Of a DNA stretch of 64,000 nucleotides, positions 45,851 through 56,211 are shown in pieces. This DNA comes from Arenibacter nanhaiticus (GTDB taxonomy: Bacteria > Bacteroidota > Bacteroidia > Flavobacteriales > Flavobacteriaceae): NCBI RefSeq assembly GCF_900141935.1, contig NZ_FQYX01000010.1:31513-95512 (forward strand), written 5' to 3'. Position numbers and translations under genes: made by a program. The notes beneath the pieces were generated by a model. The model searched no databases. It worked only from the letters and a program-made list of their open reading frames with translations, and was not told where the DNA came from. The stretch's first letter is position 1. Every line of letters starts with the position of its first letter.

Positions 45851-46942
45851 ATGTCAAAAAGTAAAAAGAAACTGAGTTTTTTAGATAGTTATCTAACGGC
45901 CTGGATTTTTATAGCAATGGTATTAGGGGTTGGTTTGGGCTATGTTGTTCCTTCCTTCCCGGTAATTCTCAATTCCTTTAGCAGCGGTACCACTAATATA
46001 CCCATCGCTATTGGCCTTATCGTAATGATGTATCCGCCTTTGGCAAAAGTAAATTATGCCCTGTTGCCCAAAGTGTTTAAAAACGTAAAGATTTTATCCA
46101 TTTCCTTGTTGCTCAATTGGATTATTGGTCCGGTGCTGATGTTTTTTTTGGCCATCATTTTTTTGCAAGACCATCCGGAATATATGGTAGGCTTAATATT
46201 AATAGGATTGGCCAGGTGTATTGCTATGGTGTTGGTTTGGAACAATCTGGCAGAGGGGAGTAGCGATTACGGAGCAGGCCTAGTGGCTTTGAATAGTATT
46301 TTTCAGGTGTTTGCCTATAGCTTTTACACCTGGCTTTTTATCACTGTCTTACCGCCGTATTTTGGGTTTCAGGGCGCATTGGTAGATATCTCGATAGCTA
46401 CAATTGCACAAAGTGTCGGCATTTATTTGGGAATACCTTTTCTCTTGGGAATTTTAAGCAGAAGCGTTTTAGTGCGCCTAAAAGGGGCGCAATGGTATGC
46501 CCAGAAGTTTATACCGGCCATAAGTCCTTTGACCCTCATAGCACTGCTGTGTACGATTGTGTTGATGTTTTCGCTAAAGGGCGAAATGATAGTGGAAATT
46601 CCTATGGACGTCCTATTAATAGCCATTCCATTACTCATTTATTTTGTGGTGATGTTTCTAGTGTCCTTCTTTGTCAGTAAGGCATTTGGCGCTAGCTATG
46701 ACAAGAATGCGGCAATTTCCTTTACGGCTTCTGGTAATAATTTTGAATTGGCCATTGCGGTGGCCATCGCCGTGTTTGGGTTAAATTCCGGTCAGGCTTT
46801 TGTAGGGGTTATTGGTCCATTGGTAGAAGTGCCGGCCTTAATTTTATTGGTTCGTCTATCCTTTTGGTTGCGCAATAAGTATTATGTGGGAGAAGGAATT
46901 CCGGTGATGGTTACCGATAAATCGCAAAAAACAGAGAAGTAG
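45851..46942 (+). CDS. ACR3-family arsenite efflux transporter
   Basis: Membrane protein of 363 residues with about ten spans. The conserved Cys in [16 protein letters not shown] and the Glu in [15 protein letters not shown] are hallmarks of ACR3 As(OH)3/H+ antiporters. It starts two bases after the reductase stop, completing arsR-DUF6428-reductase-acr3. Confidence 0.95.
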   Translation: MSKSKKKLSFLDSYLTAWIFIAMVLGVGLGYVVPSFPVILNSFSSGTTNIPIAIGLIVMMYPPLAKVNYALLPKVFKNVKILSISLLLNWIIGPVLMFFLAIIFLQDHPEYMVGLILIGLARCIAMVLVWNNLAEGSSDYGAGLVALNSIFQVFAYSFYTWLFITVLPPYFGFQGALVDISIATIAQSVGIYLGIPFLLGILSRSVLVRLKGAQWYAQKFIPAISPLTLIALLCTIVLMFSLKGEMIVEIPMDVLLIAIPLLIYFVVMFLVSFFVSKAFGASYDKNAAISFTASGNNFELAIAVAIAVFGLNSGQAFVGVIGPLVEVPALILLVRLSFWLRNKYYVGEGIPVMVTDKSQKTEK

Positions 46943-47557
46943 CATCTGTTACTAAGCAATTTTAGTTCGAATGGGGATAATACGGATCAGGGGATTATAT
47001 TTAATCTATATACTATTATTTATAATCCTCTAGATAAGGGTTTGGGCGTTCCCTCCTTCGTCGGTCGGGCCCTTGTCTATATCCCTTGCTCCGCTGCGGG
47101 GATGCCGCCGCGGTCCCTAACGCGTAAAAAATACGCACGAAACCTAAGCGCTTGTTTCAAGGAAATAGCCATGGGATTTTAAAGAAAATTTAGAAAAAAG
47201 TAAATTGATTTGATGTTACATTAGTAAAGTATTTGTTTAAATAAGATAATAGTAATATTTTTGTATTCTGAAAAGAAGTACTTGCTTTAATCGAAACGGC
47301 TTATCAAAGCCTTTAAATGAGGTCGAATGTATAAATCAAGTATGGAATAAAAAAGGTGAGAAATTTAAATACTCTTACTAAAATTATAAGGCTTATCTTT
47401 GTAGCTGTTTAAAGAGATAGTAATTAGGCAATAATAGAAGTTATTGTCGCTACAAATAAAGATTAATATTCTTTTGTATTTTTCAAAGACCTATTTAGTT
47501 TTTCATTTTCTTCTAATTCTTCTAAACTAATAATTTAAAACCCTATTAATACAACTA
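46943..47557. other. Intergenic region with dispersed repeat copy B
   Basis: About 615 bases. Contains the GC-rich element at 47042-47123, then AT-rich sequence leading to the cold-shock gene. No gene was found. Confidence 0.5.
47042..47123 (+). repeat. Dispersed GC-rich 82-bp element, copy B
   Basis: Begins TTGGGCGTTCCCTCCTTCG and ends GGTCCCTAACGCG, in the reverse orientation to copy A. It lies 100 bases after the ACR3 stop. Confidence 0.85.
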
Positions 47558-48013
47558 ATGGCAAAATCGCAGCAGACCTATAACAAAACTGAAAAGGAAA
47601 AAAAACGATTAAAGAAACGCGAGGAAAAGCAAAAGAAAAAGGTTGCTCGTAAAGAAGCGTCTAAAGAGAGTGGTCCAGGAATTCAATTTGCATACGTAGA
47701 TCACGATGGAAATTTAACCGATACTCCGCCAGATCCAACAAAAAAAGTAGTCATAGACGCAGCATCCATAGAAATCGGTATTCCTAAAAGAGATGATAGT
47801 GATGTTGAGGAATTCGATCCAGTAAGAAATGGTAAAGTTTCTTTCTTCGATACTTCTAAAGGTTTTGGTTTTATTATCGATTCTGAAAACAATGAAAAGT
47901 ACTTTGTTCACGTGAGTGGACTAATTGACGAGATCGCCGAAAATGATAAAGTTTCTTTTGAACTTGAAAGAGGAATGAAAGGAATGAATGCCGTTCGTGT
48001 TAAGAAAATATAA
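47558..48013 (+). CDS. Cold-shock domain protein with basic N-terminal extension
   Basis: Protein of 151 residues. Residues 1-40 are highly charged, mostly Lys/Glu coiled coil (KTEKEKKRLKKREEKQKKKVARKEA). The C-terminal 65 residues are a cold-shock OB fold with RNA-binding motifs GKVSFFDTSKGFGFI and KYFVHVSGL. Likely an RNA chaperone; the extended N-terminus is a Bacteroidota variant. Confidence 0.93.
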   Translation: MAKSQQTYNKTEKEKKRLKKREEKQKKKVARKEASKESGPGIQFAYVDHDGNLTDTPPDPTKKVVIDAASIEIGIPKRDDSDVEEFDPVRNGKVSFFDTSKGFGFIIDSENNEKYFVHVSGLIDEIAENDKVSFELERGMKGMNAVRVKKI

Positions 48014-48635
48014 CGTCAAGAGTAGAATTTTTAACTGCTTTGAGAAGTAAATATTTTTAAAGGAGCACTTTCATAAATCGGTATATAACCGGTTGATATG
48101 CATAAAAAAGATAAGCACAAAAAATAGATGGTCGAAAGGCTTTCTATTTCTAGTGCTATTTGTTTTTATACGCCAAGGGGAACTGTATATCATTTGGTGG
48201 CCATTTGGGCGTCAAGCAGAATTCTGGCTTGGTCTAACCGCCATTGTAGCGGTAGATGCCAGCATTGAAAAATATTGGCCAATTCTTTTAGATTTTTCAT
48301 TTCCATACATCGGATGCGCCCATATATTAACTCCCGCCAGCTTCTCAGAGTATTCCAATAAGCTTGCTTCTTAGATTCATATAGCATTCCTTAGCTAATT
48401 TTGGCGTCCATTTTAAAAGGGCAATTTTGAACCGGCTCAATTTTAAAATTAAATCTCATATCCCTGAAGATAGGGGTGTTCTGCCTAGAATTAAAGGTGT
48501 TGAAGGTGTAAATAATTGATTTTCTAAAGGTTAGGTATTCGTTAAATCACAAAATAAATCAAAACCCTTTTCTAAAACAGGCCTTAAGTACAAGAAAATA
48601 ATGTAATTTCGCGGCTTATTTAGAAAAAGCCTTTT
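48014..48635. other. Gene-poor region between cold-shock and J-domain genes
   Basis: About 620 bases. Two overlapping weak frames: plus 48093-48374 and minus 48190-48387 (contains WRELIYGRIRCMEMKNLKEL). The minus one looks more protein-like and may be the remnant of a gene, but I cannot name it. Confidence 0.35.
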
Positions 48636-49085
48636 ATGAAGCGTATTAATGAATACAAGAAATTGTTTTCTGTTGAAAAAGACATTGAACTTAAAGCGTT
48701 AAAAACCACCTATAGAAATTTGGTAAAGGAATGGCACCCCGATAAATTTCAAGAAGGAGATGCATTGCGAGAAGAAGCAGAATTAAAAAGCCGTCAAATA
48801 ATTGATGGGTACCATTTCTTGGTAAGTATTGCGCCCGAAACGAAGGCCGCAAATTTAGAGGAATATAATGCTACTATTAGCGAATCTGGAATAGCCGATT
48901 TTCAGCACAAAGGTTTGTTGTTGGAAATTACATTTTTAAACGGGTCCACATATGAATACTTTGGTGTTCCAAAAAGTGTTTTCGTAAAAATGATCAATTC
49001 TGACAAGCAAATGAGATTTGCAAAAAGGAATATTTTTACTTCTTACCTGTATAGAAAATCGAAGAAAGAACTTCAAGAGGCATAA
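48636..49085 (+). CDS. J-domain and KTSC-domain protein
   Basis: Residues 1-65 resemble a DnaJ J domain, with the HPD tripeptide in KTTYRNLVKEWHPDKFQEGD; residues 85-149 are a KTSC-type domain (LLEITFLNGSTYEYFGVPKSVFVKMINSDKQMRFAKRNI). J domains stimulate Hsp70 (DnaK). The KTSC domain is of unknown function, often linked to nucleic acid proteins. Confidence 0.85.
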   Translation: MKRINEYKKLFSVEKDIELKALKTTYRNLVKEWHPDKFQEGDALREEAELKSRQIIDGYHFLVSIAPETKAANLEEYNATISESGIADFQHKGLLLEITFLNGSTYEYFGVPKSVFVKMINSDKQMRFAKRNIFTSYLYRKSKKELQEA

Positions 49086-49545
49086 TATTTTTTTGGGATG
49101 CTGGCGAAACGGACAAGTAGCGCTTCTTAGCGCTGTTGTTTTACAAGATAGATAGTGTCTCACTAATTTTTGGAATAGTAGGTCAGCAGTACTCCAAGGA
49201 GGTTTTGGGGCCAAGAATGCTTCTGCTACTCCCATATACAACAAAGGCAAGGTTAGTTTTAATTCGGCAAATAGGAGGTTCCGTGGGTTTTATTAAAACG
49301 GATACCTAGAGACAGCCAGACTAACCTTGCCTTTGTTGATTGTAAATCTGTAGGGATTTTAAGAAAATTGATGTTTATTATGGTGCTAACCACAGCTAAG
49401 TGTACCCAACAACATCAATGACAAATGATGTTTTCCAATAGCATCGGTATTACATAAACAATTATTTCCCGGGCGTATTGCTCAACAAGTAGCAGTAGCA
49501 TTCATTGGTTCAGGGAAAAATAACTTTCACTAACACTATATAGTT
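49086..49545. other. Intergenic region with a widely spaced inverted repeat
   Basis: About 460 bases with no gene. The inverted repeat at 49239-49338 is the only clear structure. Confidence 0.5.
49239..49338. repeat. 18-bp inverted repeat enclosing 64 bases
   Basis: CAACAAAGGCAAGGTTAG at 49239-49256 and its exact reverse complement at 49321-49338. Too long a loop for a simple terminator; no T-run directly after. Confidence 0.75.
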
Positions 49546-50856
49546 ATGGCAAACGACATAAAAGAACAACAAGATATTCTTGAAAAACTGAATATTCATC
49601 AGTTAAACCCTATGCAGGAGGAAGCTCTTTCTGTAATTGAAAAATCGGTCAACACCATTATTCTCTCCCCAACAGGGACTGGTAAAACCTTGGCGTTTTT
49701 ATTGCCTTTAATCAAAGGTTTGAACCCAGAATCATCTGAGGTACAGGCTTTGATTTTGGTTCCTACAAGGGAATTGGCGATTCAAATAGAACAAGTGGTG
49801 CGTAACATGGGCTCTGGCTACAAGGTAAATGCCGTTTATGGTGGCAGACCCATGGCGAAAGATAAAATGGAACTCAAGCATTCTCCGGCAATCCTAATAG
49901 GAACACCAGGACGTATTGCCGATCATTTTGATAGGGAACGTTTCCCTACAGAGCATATAAAAACCTTGGTGCTCGATGAATTTGACAAATCCTTGGAAAT
50001 AGGGTTCGAAGACGATATGAAATACATCATGGAGTTTTTACCTGCGATCAATAGACGTATTCTTACCTCGGCTACTCTAGGAATGAAAATCCCCGGATTT
50101 GTAAGGCTCGATAAGCCTATTACCATCGATTATTTAGGCGAGGCCACTTCTAAGCTAAGTTTAAAAAAGGTAATTGCTCCAAATGGAAAAAAGCTGAACA
50201 CCTTATTAGAGTTGCTACATCATTTGGGCAATCAACCAGGAATAATATTTTGTAACCTTAAAGACAGCATTCATGAGGTGAGTGTCTTTTTGGAAAGGAA
50301 TAATATAGAACACGGAACGTTCCATGGCGGGATGGAGCAGCAGGAAAGAGAACGTTCGTTAATTAAATTTAGAAACGGGACCAATCAGCTTATTGTGGCC
50401 TCAGACTTGGCAGCAAGAGGAATAGATATCCCCGAAATGAAATTTATCGCACATTACGAACTTCCGTTAAAAAAGGAGGAGTTTACCCATAGAAACGGTA
50501 GAACAGCAAGGGTGAATTCTAAGGGTACAGCCTATGTTATACAGGCAAGGAATGAAACCGAACCAGATTTTACGGTAAATATCCCCGAAGAAAATATTTC
50601 GAAACAAGTTGTCCGTAAACCTCAATATTGGCAAACCTTATTTATTTCTGGTGGAAGAAAGGACAAAATTTCTAAAGGAGATATTGCCGGATTATTTTTT
50701 AAACAAGGAAATATTACTGCAGATCAGTTAGGGGTGATAGAACTAAAACACGACTGTACGTTTGTAGCTGTTCCTGTGGCTATAGCCGACACTTTAGTGG
50801 CTACCTTAAATAATAGTAGGCTGAAAAAGAAAAAAGTGAGAATAACGATTCTTTAA
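49546..50856 (+). CDS. DEAD-box RNA helicase (second copy)
   Basis: RNA helicase of 436 residues. Q motif LNPMQEEAL, I LSPTGTGKT, Ia VPTRELAIQ, II DEFD in LVLDEFDKSLEIG, III SATLG, V IVASDLAARGIDIPEM and VI HRNGRTAR. The C-terminal 75 residues form a DbpA-like RNA-binding domain (WQTLFISGGRKDKISKGDIAGLFFKQGNITADQLGVIELKHDCTFVAVP). DEFD replaces DEAD. This tail suggests ribosome assembly work. Confidence 0.93.
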   Translation: MANDIKEQQDILEKLNIHQLNPMQEEALSVIEKSVNTIILSPTGTGKTLAFLLPLIKGLNPESSEVQALILVPTRELAIQIEQVVRNMGSGYKVNAVYGGRPMAKDKMELKHSPAILIGTPGRIADHFDRERFPTEHIKTLVLDEFDKSLEIGFEDDMKYIMEFLPAINRRILTSATLGMKIPGFVRLDKPITIDYLGEATSKLSLKKVIAPNGKKLNTLLELLHHLGNQPGIIFCNLKDSIHEVSVFLERNNIEHGTFHGGMEQQERERSLIKFRNGTNQLIVASDLAARGIDIPEMKFIAHYELPLKKEEFTHRNGRTARVNSKGTAYVIQARNETEPDFTVNIPEENISKQVVRKPQYWQTLFISGGRKDKISKGDIAGLFFKQGNITADQLGVIELKHDCTFVAVPVAIADTLVATLNNSRLKKKKVRITIL

Positions 50857-51135
50857 TCGTATATGTAATCTAGAGTTTTATTGGCAAACAGCGAAGGAAA
50901 TAACTTCCTTATTTCATCTCCTCATGTCGGAGGTGTTTGTAAAGCGCTGTTTTTACATATAATTGCTGCTAAAAGGCGAGAGTTAAAGAAGAGGTTTAAT
51001 CTATTTATCCTTACATCCTTAGGAATTATTTTTCAAATTTCGGAAACAAATTTTTGTAAAGTAACAGTAAATTAGAGAATGAATTTGTGGTTTATTTCAT
51101 AGTATTGTACCTCAATGAAAAGTGGCGACTGCTAT

Positions 51136-52110
51136 ATGGAAAAATCAAAGAATACAACACTAATAGTACTTGCCTTTTTTTCTATTTATGTAATCTGGGG
51201 ATCTACTTATCTCTTAAATAAAATCGCCGTATCGGAACTGCCACCATTTATGTTGGCGGCCATCCGTTTTATTTCAGCGGGGTCTTTAATCTTTGTGTTG
51301 TGTAAGATTATGGGAATCAGTACTAAGATTTCTAAAAGGCAACTGCTCAATACTACCCTAGCCGGATTTTTGTTTCTAAGTTTTGGGAACGGGGTAGTGG
51401 TGTGGGCACTGAGGTTTGTGGACAGTGGTTTTGCAGCCCTTCAAATTTCGGCCCAACCCTTAGTGGTGCTGCTTTTAATGCGTATTCTTCAGAATAAAAA
51501 AATACAGCCTATGTCCATCGTAGGGGTTGTCCTTGGCATCATCGGAATCTATTTATTGGTAGGCCAAAAGGAAATTGTCAGTCAGGAAAACGCTGTTTGG
51601 GGAATGATCATGATCTTTCTGTGCATGCTTAGTTGGGCCTATTGCAGCTTGTTTGTGGCAAAGGCAGATTTACCGGCAAATTATTTTGTGAATACCGGTT
51701 ACCAAATGTTTTTGGGTGGTGTAATATTACTGCTCGGCAGTCTGTTATTTGGAGAGCAATGGTCCATGCCAGGAGACTGGAGCCCAAAGGTACAAGGGGC
51801 TATGTTGCTGTTAATTGTCTTTGGAAGCATTGTCGCTTTTACCTCCTTTAACTATTTATTAAAATCGGTTTCTCCAGAAAAAGTAGCGACTTCTACCTAT
51901 GTAAATCCTATCATAGCTCTGGTGCTAGGATGGTATTTTTTGGAAGAACAAATTACCTTACAATCTATGATAGCAGCAGGAATTCTCCTTACCGGGGTGT
52001 ATTTTATCAATACCAAGAAAAAAATGTTGCTTTTTTCCAGGTTTCAAAATAAGGGAGCCTCCGCTTTAGATACAGAAAGTAACGGCAAGCCCCAGGGTTT
52101 TAAAGAGTAG
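51136..52110 (+). CDS. EamA-family (DMT) transporter
   Basis: Inner-membrane protein of about 324 residues with ten spans in two EamA repeats (IYVIWGSTYLLNKIAVSELPPFMLAAIRF at the start; VATSTYVNPIIALVLGWYFLEEQITL in the second). Relatives export amino acids or metabolites such as threonine and cysteine. An ATG at 51115 is an alternative start; it directly follows a TAGTATTG box. Its end is seven bases from the convergent corA-like gene. Confidence 0.92.
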   Translation: MEKSKNTTLIVLAFFSIYVIWGSTYLLNKIAVSELPPFMLAAIRFISAGSLIFVLCKIMGISTKISKRQLLNTTLAGFLFLSFGNGVVVWALRFVDSGFAALQISAQPLVVLLLMRILQNKKIQPMSIVGVVLGIIGIYLLVGQKEIVSQENAVWGMIMIFLCMLSWAYCSLFVAKADLPANYFVNTGYQMFLGGVILLLGSLLFGEQWSMPGDWSPKVQGAMLLLIVFGSIVAFTSFNYLLKSVSPEKVATSTYVNPIIALVLGWYFLEEQITLQSMIAAGILLTGVYFINTKKKMLLFSRFQNKGASALDTESNGKPQGFKE

Positions 52111-52116
52111 ATGGTT

Positions 52117-53181
52117 TTACAGCCATTTCTTTCTTTTAAAATAAATCAACATCACAACAACCAGCACTATCATCACGCCCCACATTATAAAATAACTGTA
52201 TTTATAATGCAGCTCCGGTACCACATCAAAATTGGTCCCATAAATTCCGGCAATAAAAGTTAAGGGGATAAAAATGACCGAAAAAACGGTTAAAAATTTC
52301 ATGATATCGTTAAGCCTACTGCTTATGGTGGTGTGGTAAATGTTTAGTTGGTCAGAGAGTATTTCTCGATAACTATCAGAGGATTCCATAGCCTGATTGA
52401 TATTGTCCAAAAGTTCCTTATAATGTATATAAGAGCCTTCTGTGATAAAATCGGAGTCCATTTTCGACAGGGTCAAAATCATTTCTTTGGCCGGGTTGAT
52501 GTTTTTCCTAAGGAAATTTAATTCTCTCTTATAGGCATTTATTTCATCGATAACCTTTTGGTTGGGGTTTAGTAAGAGATTGCTTTCTAGGTCCTCTATT
52601 TTATCGCCTAAAATACTGATGATATAAATATAATTGTCTACCACAATATCGAGAAGGGCAAAAGCCAGATAATCGGTGCCCGAATTCCTGATCCTTTTCT
52701 TTTGATTTCTTATTCTTTCCCTGACAGGTTCAAATACATCTCCTTTTTTTTCCTGAAAAGAAATAAGGACGGTCTCCGTTACTATTAAGCTTAAGTTTTC
52801 TACAGAAATGGTATTGGTCTGTTCGTCTTGTTGCAGCATTTTAATCGATATATAGATGCAATTGGCATACTCGTGTACCTTTGCCCTGGACTGAGTGTCC
52901 ATCACCTCGGCAAGGACAAGACGGTCTAACTTAAACCCTTGGGCAATTTCTTCCATAATCGCCTCATTGTGCAAGCCGTCGACATTAAACCAAGTAACCG
53001 TGTTTTTATCCTTATATTTTAGGACCTCCTTGACGGTATGGACCGGGTTTTCTTCTAAATTCTCGGCGTCGAAATCAATGACACGCAACAATACTTTGTC
53101 TATCTTTTTTTTTCCGCGAAAATAAAGGGCGTCTGGCGATAGCCCTATTTCTTGTTTATGTTTTTTTATGAATCTGGCCAT
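52117..53181 (-). CDS. CorA-family cation transporter with GTN instead of GMN
   Basis: Protein of 354 residues. The soluble N-terminal domain and long helix (YKRELNFLRKNINPAKEMILTLS, HTTISSRLNDIMKFLTVFSVIFIPLTFIAGIYGTNF) and two C-terminal membrane spans match CorA. The selectivity-filter signature, nearly always GMN, reads GTN at residues 315-317 (codons GGG ACC AAT). The MPEL-like VPEL loop follows. Transported ion cannot be assumed to be Mg2+. Confidence 0.92.
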   Translation of the reverse strand: MARFIKKHKQEIGLSPDALYFRGKKKIDKVLLRVIDFDAENLEENPVHTVKEVLKYKDKNTVTWFNVDGLHNEAIMEEIAQGFKLDRLVLAEVMDTQSRAKVHEYANCIYISIKMLQQDEQTNTISVENLSLIVTETVLISFQEKKGDVFEPVRERIRNQKKRIRNSGTDYLAFALLDIVVDNYIYIISILGDKIEDLESNLLLNPNQKVIDEINAYKRELNFLRKNINPAKEMILTLSKMDSDFITEGSYIHYKELLDNINQAMESSDSYREILSDQLNIYHTTISSRLNDIMKFLTVFSVIFIPLTFIAGIYGTNFDVVPELHYKYSYFIMWGVMIVLVVVMLIYFKRKKWL

Positions 53182-53385
53182 ATAGTAGGGGTGTTTATAA
53201 GGACTTTGTCTAATAAAGTTAAGGTATTAATTTTAAAGGATAGCAGAAAAGTCTGTCTACAGCCGTACTTCAGAAAAGAAAATAGTGTCATAGGAAAGAA
53301 TTCAGGGCTATAAATCCTAAGGATTTTGCCTTTCTTATCTTCTAGAGGAGAGGGGCTAAACGGATAAAGAAATCAAGCCGTAGGC

Positions 53386-55674
53386 TTATTGTTCACCGTT
53401 TAAAATAGCGAAGACCAGTTCTTTGGTCAGGGGTTTGTTGGCAGCCTTCTTTTTGATGTCGTCAAAGGCGAACCTGAAATCGCAACCACTGCTGTAATCA
53501 CTACATCCATAGGCCGTTTTTCCTTTAATAACAGTGCCTTTTTTACATTTGGGACAGTTGAGGGTTTCTGGAACTTTTACCGTTTTTTTCTTGGGCTCCA
53601 AGACCATTTCGAAAGCATCGTTAAACCGTACCAGCCCTTCTTGGGTGCCAGCCCCTGTTTTAAAACCTTTTAGGTTTACCGTACACCCTTTTTGCAGGAG
53701 TCGTATAAGTTGTTTTTCAGATATTTTTTTGCCCATAAAGTTAAAAGGAAGCACAAAGTCGCAGCCTGTTTTATATTTGCTGCAGCCATAGGCGGTTTTG
53801 CCTTTTAAAAGCTGGCCTTCTTTACATTTTGGACATGTTTCGGACAAAATGCCTTCCTTTTTTGGGGTGGCTTTAGGGGTGTCCTTGCTGCTCTTAACCG
53901 CATGGGAAATATTGGCACGTTTACTTTCACTGCGAACCTCATAGACCAAAGCGTCTACCATCTGTTTCATGTTAGCGATAAAAGTACCTGCATTATAGTC
54001 GCCTTTTTCAATATCCTTTAATTGCTTTTCCCACATCCCAGTGAGTTCGGCCGATTTTAAGAGGTCGTTCTGAATAGTATCTATCAGCTGGAGTCCCGTT
54101 GGGGTAGGCAATACTTGTTTTTTATTTCTGACAATATATTTACGCCTGAACAAGGTTTCTATAATATTGGCACGGGTCGAGGGACGTCCAATACCATTCT
54201 CTTTCATCAATTCCCTCATTTCTTCATTATCTACTTGTTTTCCGGCGGTTTCCATGGCCCGGAGCAAAGTAGCTTCGGTAAAATGTTTAGGGGGTTTGGT
54301 TTGCTTTTCCAAAAACGAAGGTTCATGAGGTCCTTTTTCACCTTTTACAAAGGTGGGCAAAATACCCGTTTCTTTCTTATCCTTAGAATTTGGGTTTTCA
54401 AAAACAATCCGCCATCCTTTGGACAGTATTTCTTTCCCTGTAGTTTTAAAGTTAATATCGGCTACTTTTCCAATGACCGTGGTATTGGAAACATTACAGT
54501 CGTCATAAAATACGGCTATAAAACGTTTAACGATACTATCATATACCTGTTGTTGGTTGTACTGTAAATTAATTTGAACTCCAGTAGGTATGATTGCGTG
54601 GTGATCCGTAACTTTTTTATCGTTAAAGACCTTGGACGATTTTTTTATTTTTTTTCCTAATATAGGAGCTGTTAAATTGGCGAAATCTGTCAGTTTTGAC
54701 AAAATCCCAGGCACTTTTGGATATATGTCATTTGGTAAAAAGGTAGTATCTACTCTAGGGTAGGTGACAACCTTTTGTTCGTAAAGTTTTTGAACGATTT
54801 TAAGGGTGTCCTCTGCCGTAAATCCAAATTTGGTGTTGCAATACACCTGTAATCCGGTTAGGTCAAAAAGTTTTGGTGCGTATTCCTTGGCTTTCTTCTT
54901 GGTGATGGATACAATTTCGAACTCATCGTCTTTGACCTTGTTGGCAATGGCTTCACCATCTTCCATTTTAAGGAAACGTCCCTCTTCATAACTAAAGAGG
55001 GTGTCTCTATACAAGGTCTGTAATTCCCAATAAGGCTGTGGCTTAAAGTTTTCAATTTCTAAAAACCGGCTCACCACCATGGCCAAAGTAGGGGTTTGTA
55101 CTCGGCCAATTGAAAGCATTTGTTTATAGCCCCCGTGTTTTAAAGTGTATAACCTTGTGGCATTCATCCCAAGCAACCAATCTCCAATAGCTCTGGAAAA
55201 TCCTGCATAATACAAGTTGTCGTAGTCTTCCGAAGGTTTTAATTTGGTAAACCCTTCTTTTATGGCCTCGGTGGTCAGGGAGGATATCCATAAGCGTTTT
55301 ACCTCTCCCTTATAATTTGCCTGGTGTAATACCCAGCGCTGAATTAGTTCTCCCTCTTGGCCGGCATCCCCGCAGTTGATGACCAGTTCGGCTTGGTCGA
55401 ACAATTTTTTTACGATTTTAAACTGTTTTTGAATTCCAGCATTTTCTACCACCTTGGTCTGGAACTTTTCTGGAAGCATGGGTAAATTATTTAAATCCCA
55501 ACTCTTCCAATAAGATTTATAATCATTGGGTTCAAACAAGGTACAAAGATGTCCAAAAGTAAAGGTGACAGCATAGCCATTGCCTTCAAAATAACCATCG
55601 TGTTTGGTATTTGCACCTAATACTGAGGCAATTTCACGGGCAACACTTGGTTTTTCGGCTATACAAACTTTCAC
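53386..55674 (-). CDS. topB: DNA topoisomerase III (TopB-like)
   Basis: Type IA topoisomerase of 762 residues. Toprim domain at the start (MKVCIAEKPSVAREIASVLG, LVINCGDAGQEGELIQRWVL), RVQTPTLAMVV, the active Tyr in VVTYPRVDTTFLP, and GIGRPSTRANIIETL. Two C-terminal zinc-ribbon repeats follow: CPKCKEGQLLKGKTAYGCSKY and CPKCKKGTVIKGKTAYGCSDY. Relaxes or decatenates DNA. Single-gene unit on the minus strand. Confidence 0.96.
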   Translation of the reverse strand: MKVCIAEKPSVAREIASVLGANTKHDGYFEGNGYAVTFTFGHLCTLFEPNDYKSYWKSWDLNNLPMLPEKFQTKVVENAGIQKQFKIVKKLFDQAELVINCGDAGQEGELIQRWVLHQANYKGEVKRLWISSLTTEAIKEGFTKLKPSEDYDNLYYAGFSRAIGDWLLGMNATRLYTLKHGGYKQMLSIGRVQTPTLAMVVSRFLEIENFKPQPYWELQTLYRDTLFSYEEGRFLKMEDGEAIANKVKDDEFEIVSITKKKAKEYAPKLFDLTGLQVYCNTKFGFTAEDTLKIVQKLYEQKVVTYPRVDTTFLPNDIYPKVPGILSKLTDFANLTAPILGKKIKKSSKVFNDKKVTDHHAIIPTGVQINLQYNQQQVYDSIVKRFIAVFYDDCNVSNTTVIGKVADINFKTTGKEILSKGWRIVFENPNSKDKKETGILPTFVKGEKGPHEPSFLEKQTKPPKHFTEATLLRAMETAGKQVDNEEMRELMKENGIGRPSTRANIIETLFRRKYIVRNKKQVLPTPTGLQLIDTIQNDLLKSAELTGMWEKQLKDIEKGDYNAGTFIANMKQMVDALVYEVRSESKRANISHAVKSSKDTPKATPKKEGILSETCPKCKEGQLLKGKTAYGCSKYKTGCDFVLPFNFMGKKISEKQLIRLLQKGCTVNLKGFKTGAGTQEGLVRFNDAFEMVLEPKKKTVKVPETLNCPKCKKGTVIKGKTAYGCSDYSSGCDFRFAFDDIKKKAANKPLTKELVFAILNGEQ

Positions 55675-56211
55675 TTCTACGATGGTTTAAAAAGGAGTTG
55701 CAAAGTAATGATTTTTCATAAACTTATTCCATATCTGGGGAGGGAGATTAAGCAGATTTATAATGATCTTATAAACAAAAAAATAGGGAATCTAAGTTAA
55801 ATTGATCATAGAGGGTGAATCGTCGGAATTGCCACTGGGAATTTCCAAAAAGATCTTTTTGTGGTGCTTTTTTTTAATAAAAACTGGATTAAAAAGGAGT
55901 AGGATTCCTAGACTGTTAAACGCCTAAAAATTAAAACGGAAACATATAACATAATCATAATCAATGTGTTACTTTGTTTGTTGTGATGCTTTTACAAGTG
56001 TAAAGGGGCTCTTAAGATGCTTTTTGGGCCCATAGATTTCTACAAACTCCAAAAGGCTTTCAGTTACCTATAGGGGATGTGTGGGTGGTATAAAACCATA
56101 ATGTGGAGGCTTATTTTAATTTGTTTCATCCTTAAAATAGGATATAGGGTTTTTGATAATTATATTAAAAATAGTTAGTATGCGCGATTACGGTAGCCGC
56201 GTTTTTGGGGA
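55675..56211. other. AT-rich intergenic region upstream of SHOCT pseudogene
   Basis: About 540 bases. No gene, repeat or clear hairpin was noticed; it probably holds the topB promoter. Confidence 0.4.

Noticed and set aside
48093..48374. 93-codon plus-strand frame after the cold-shock gene
   Set aside because: Hydrophobic but without a clean signal or domain; overlaps a minus frame that looks at least as plausible, so neither is called a gene.
50881..51075. 64-codon frame between helicase and EamA genes
   Set aside because: Starts at TTG, no domain, no conservation signal visible.
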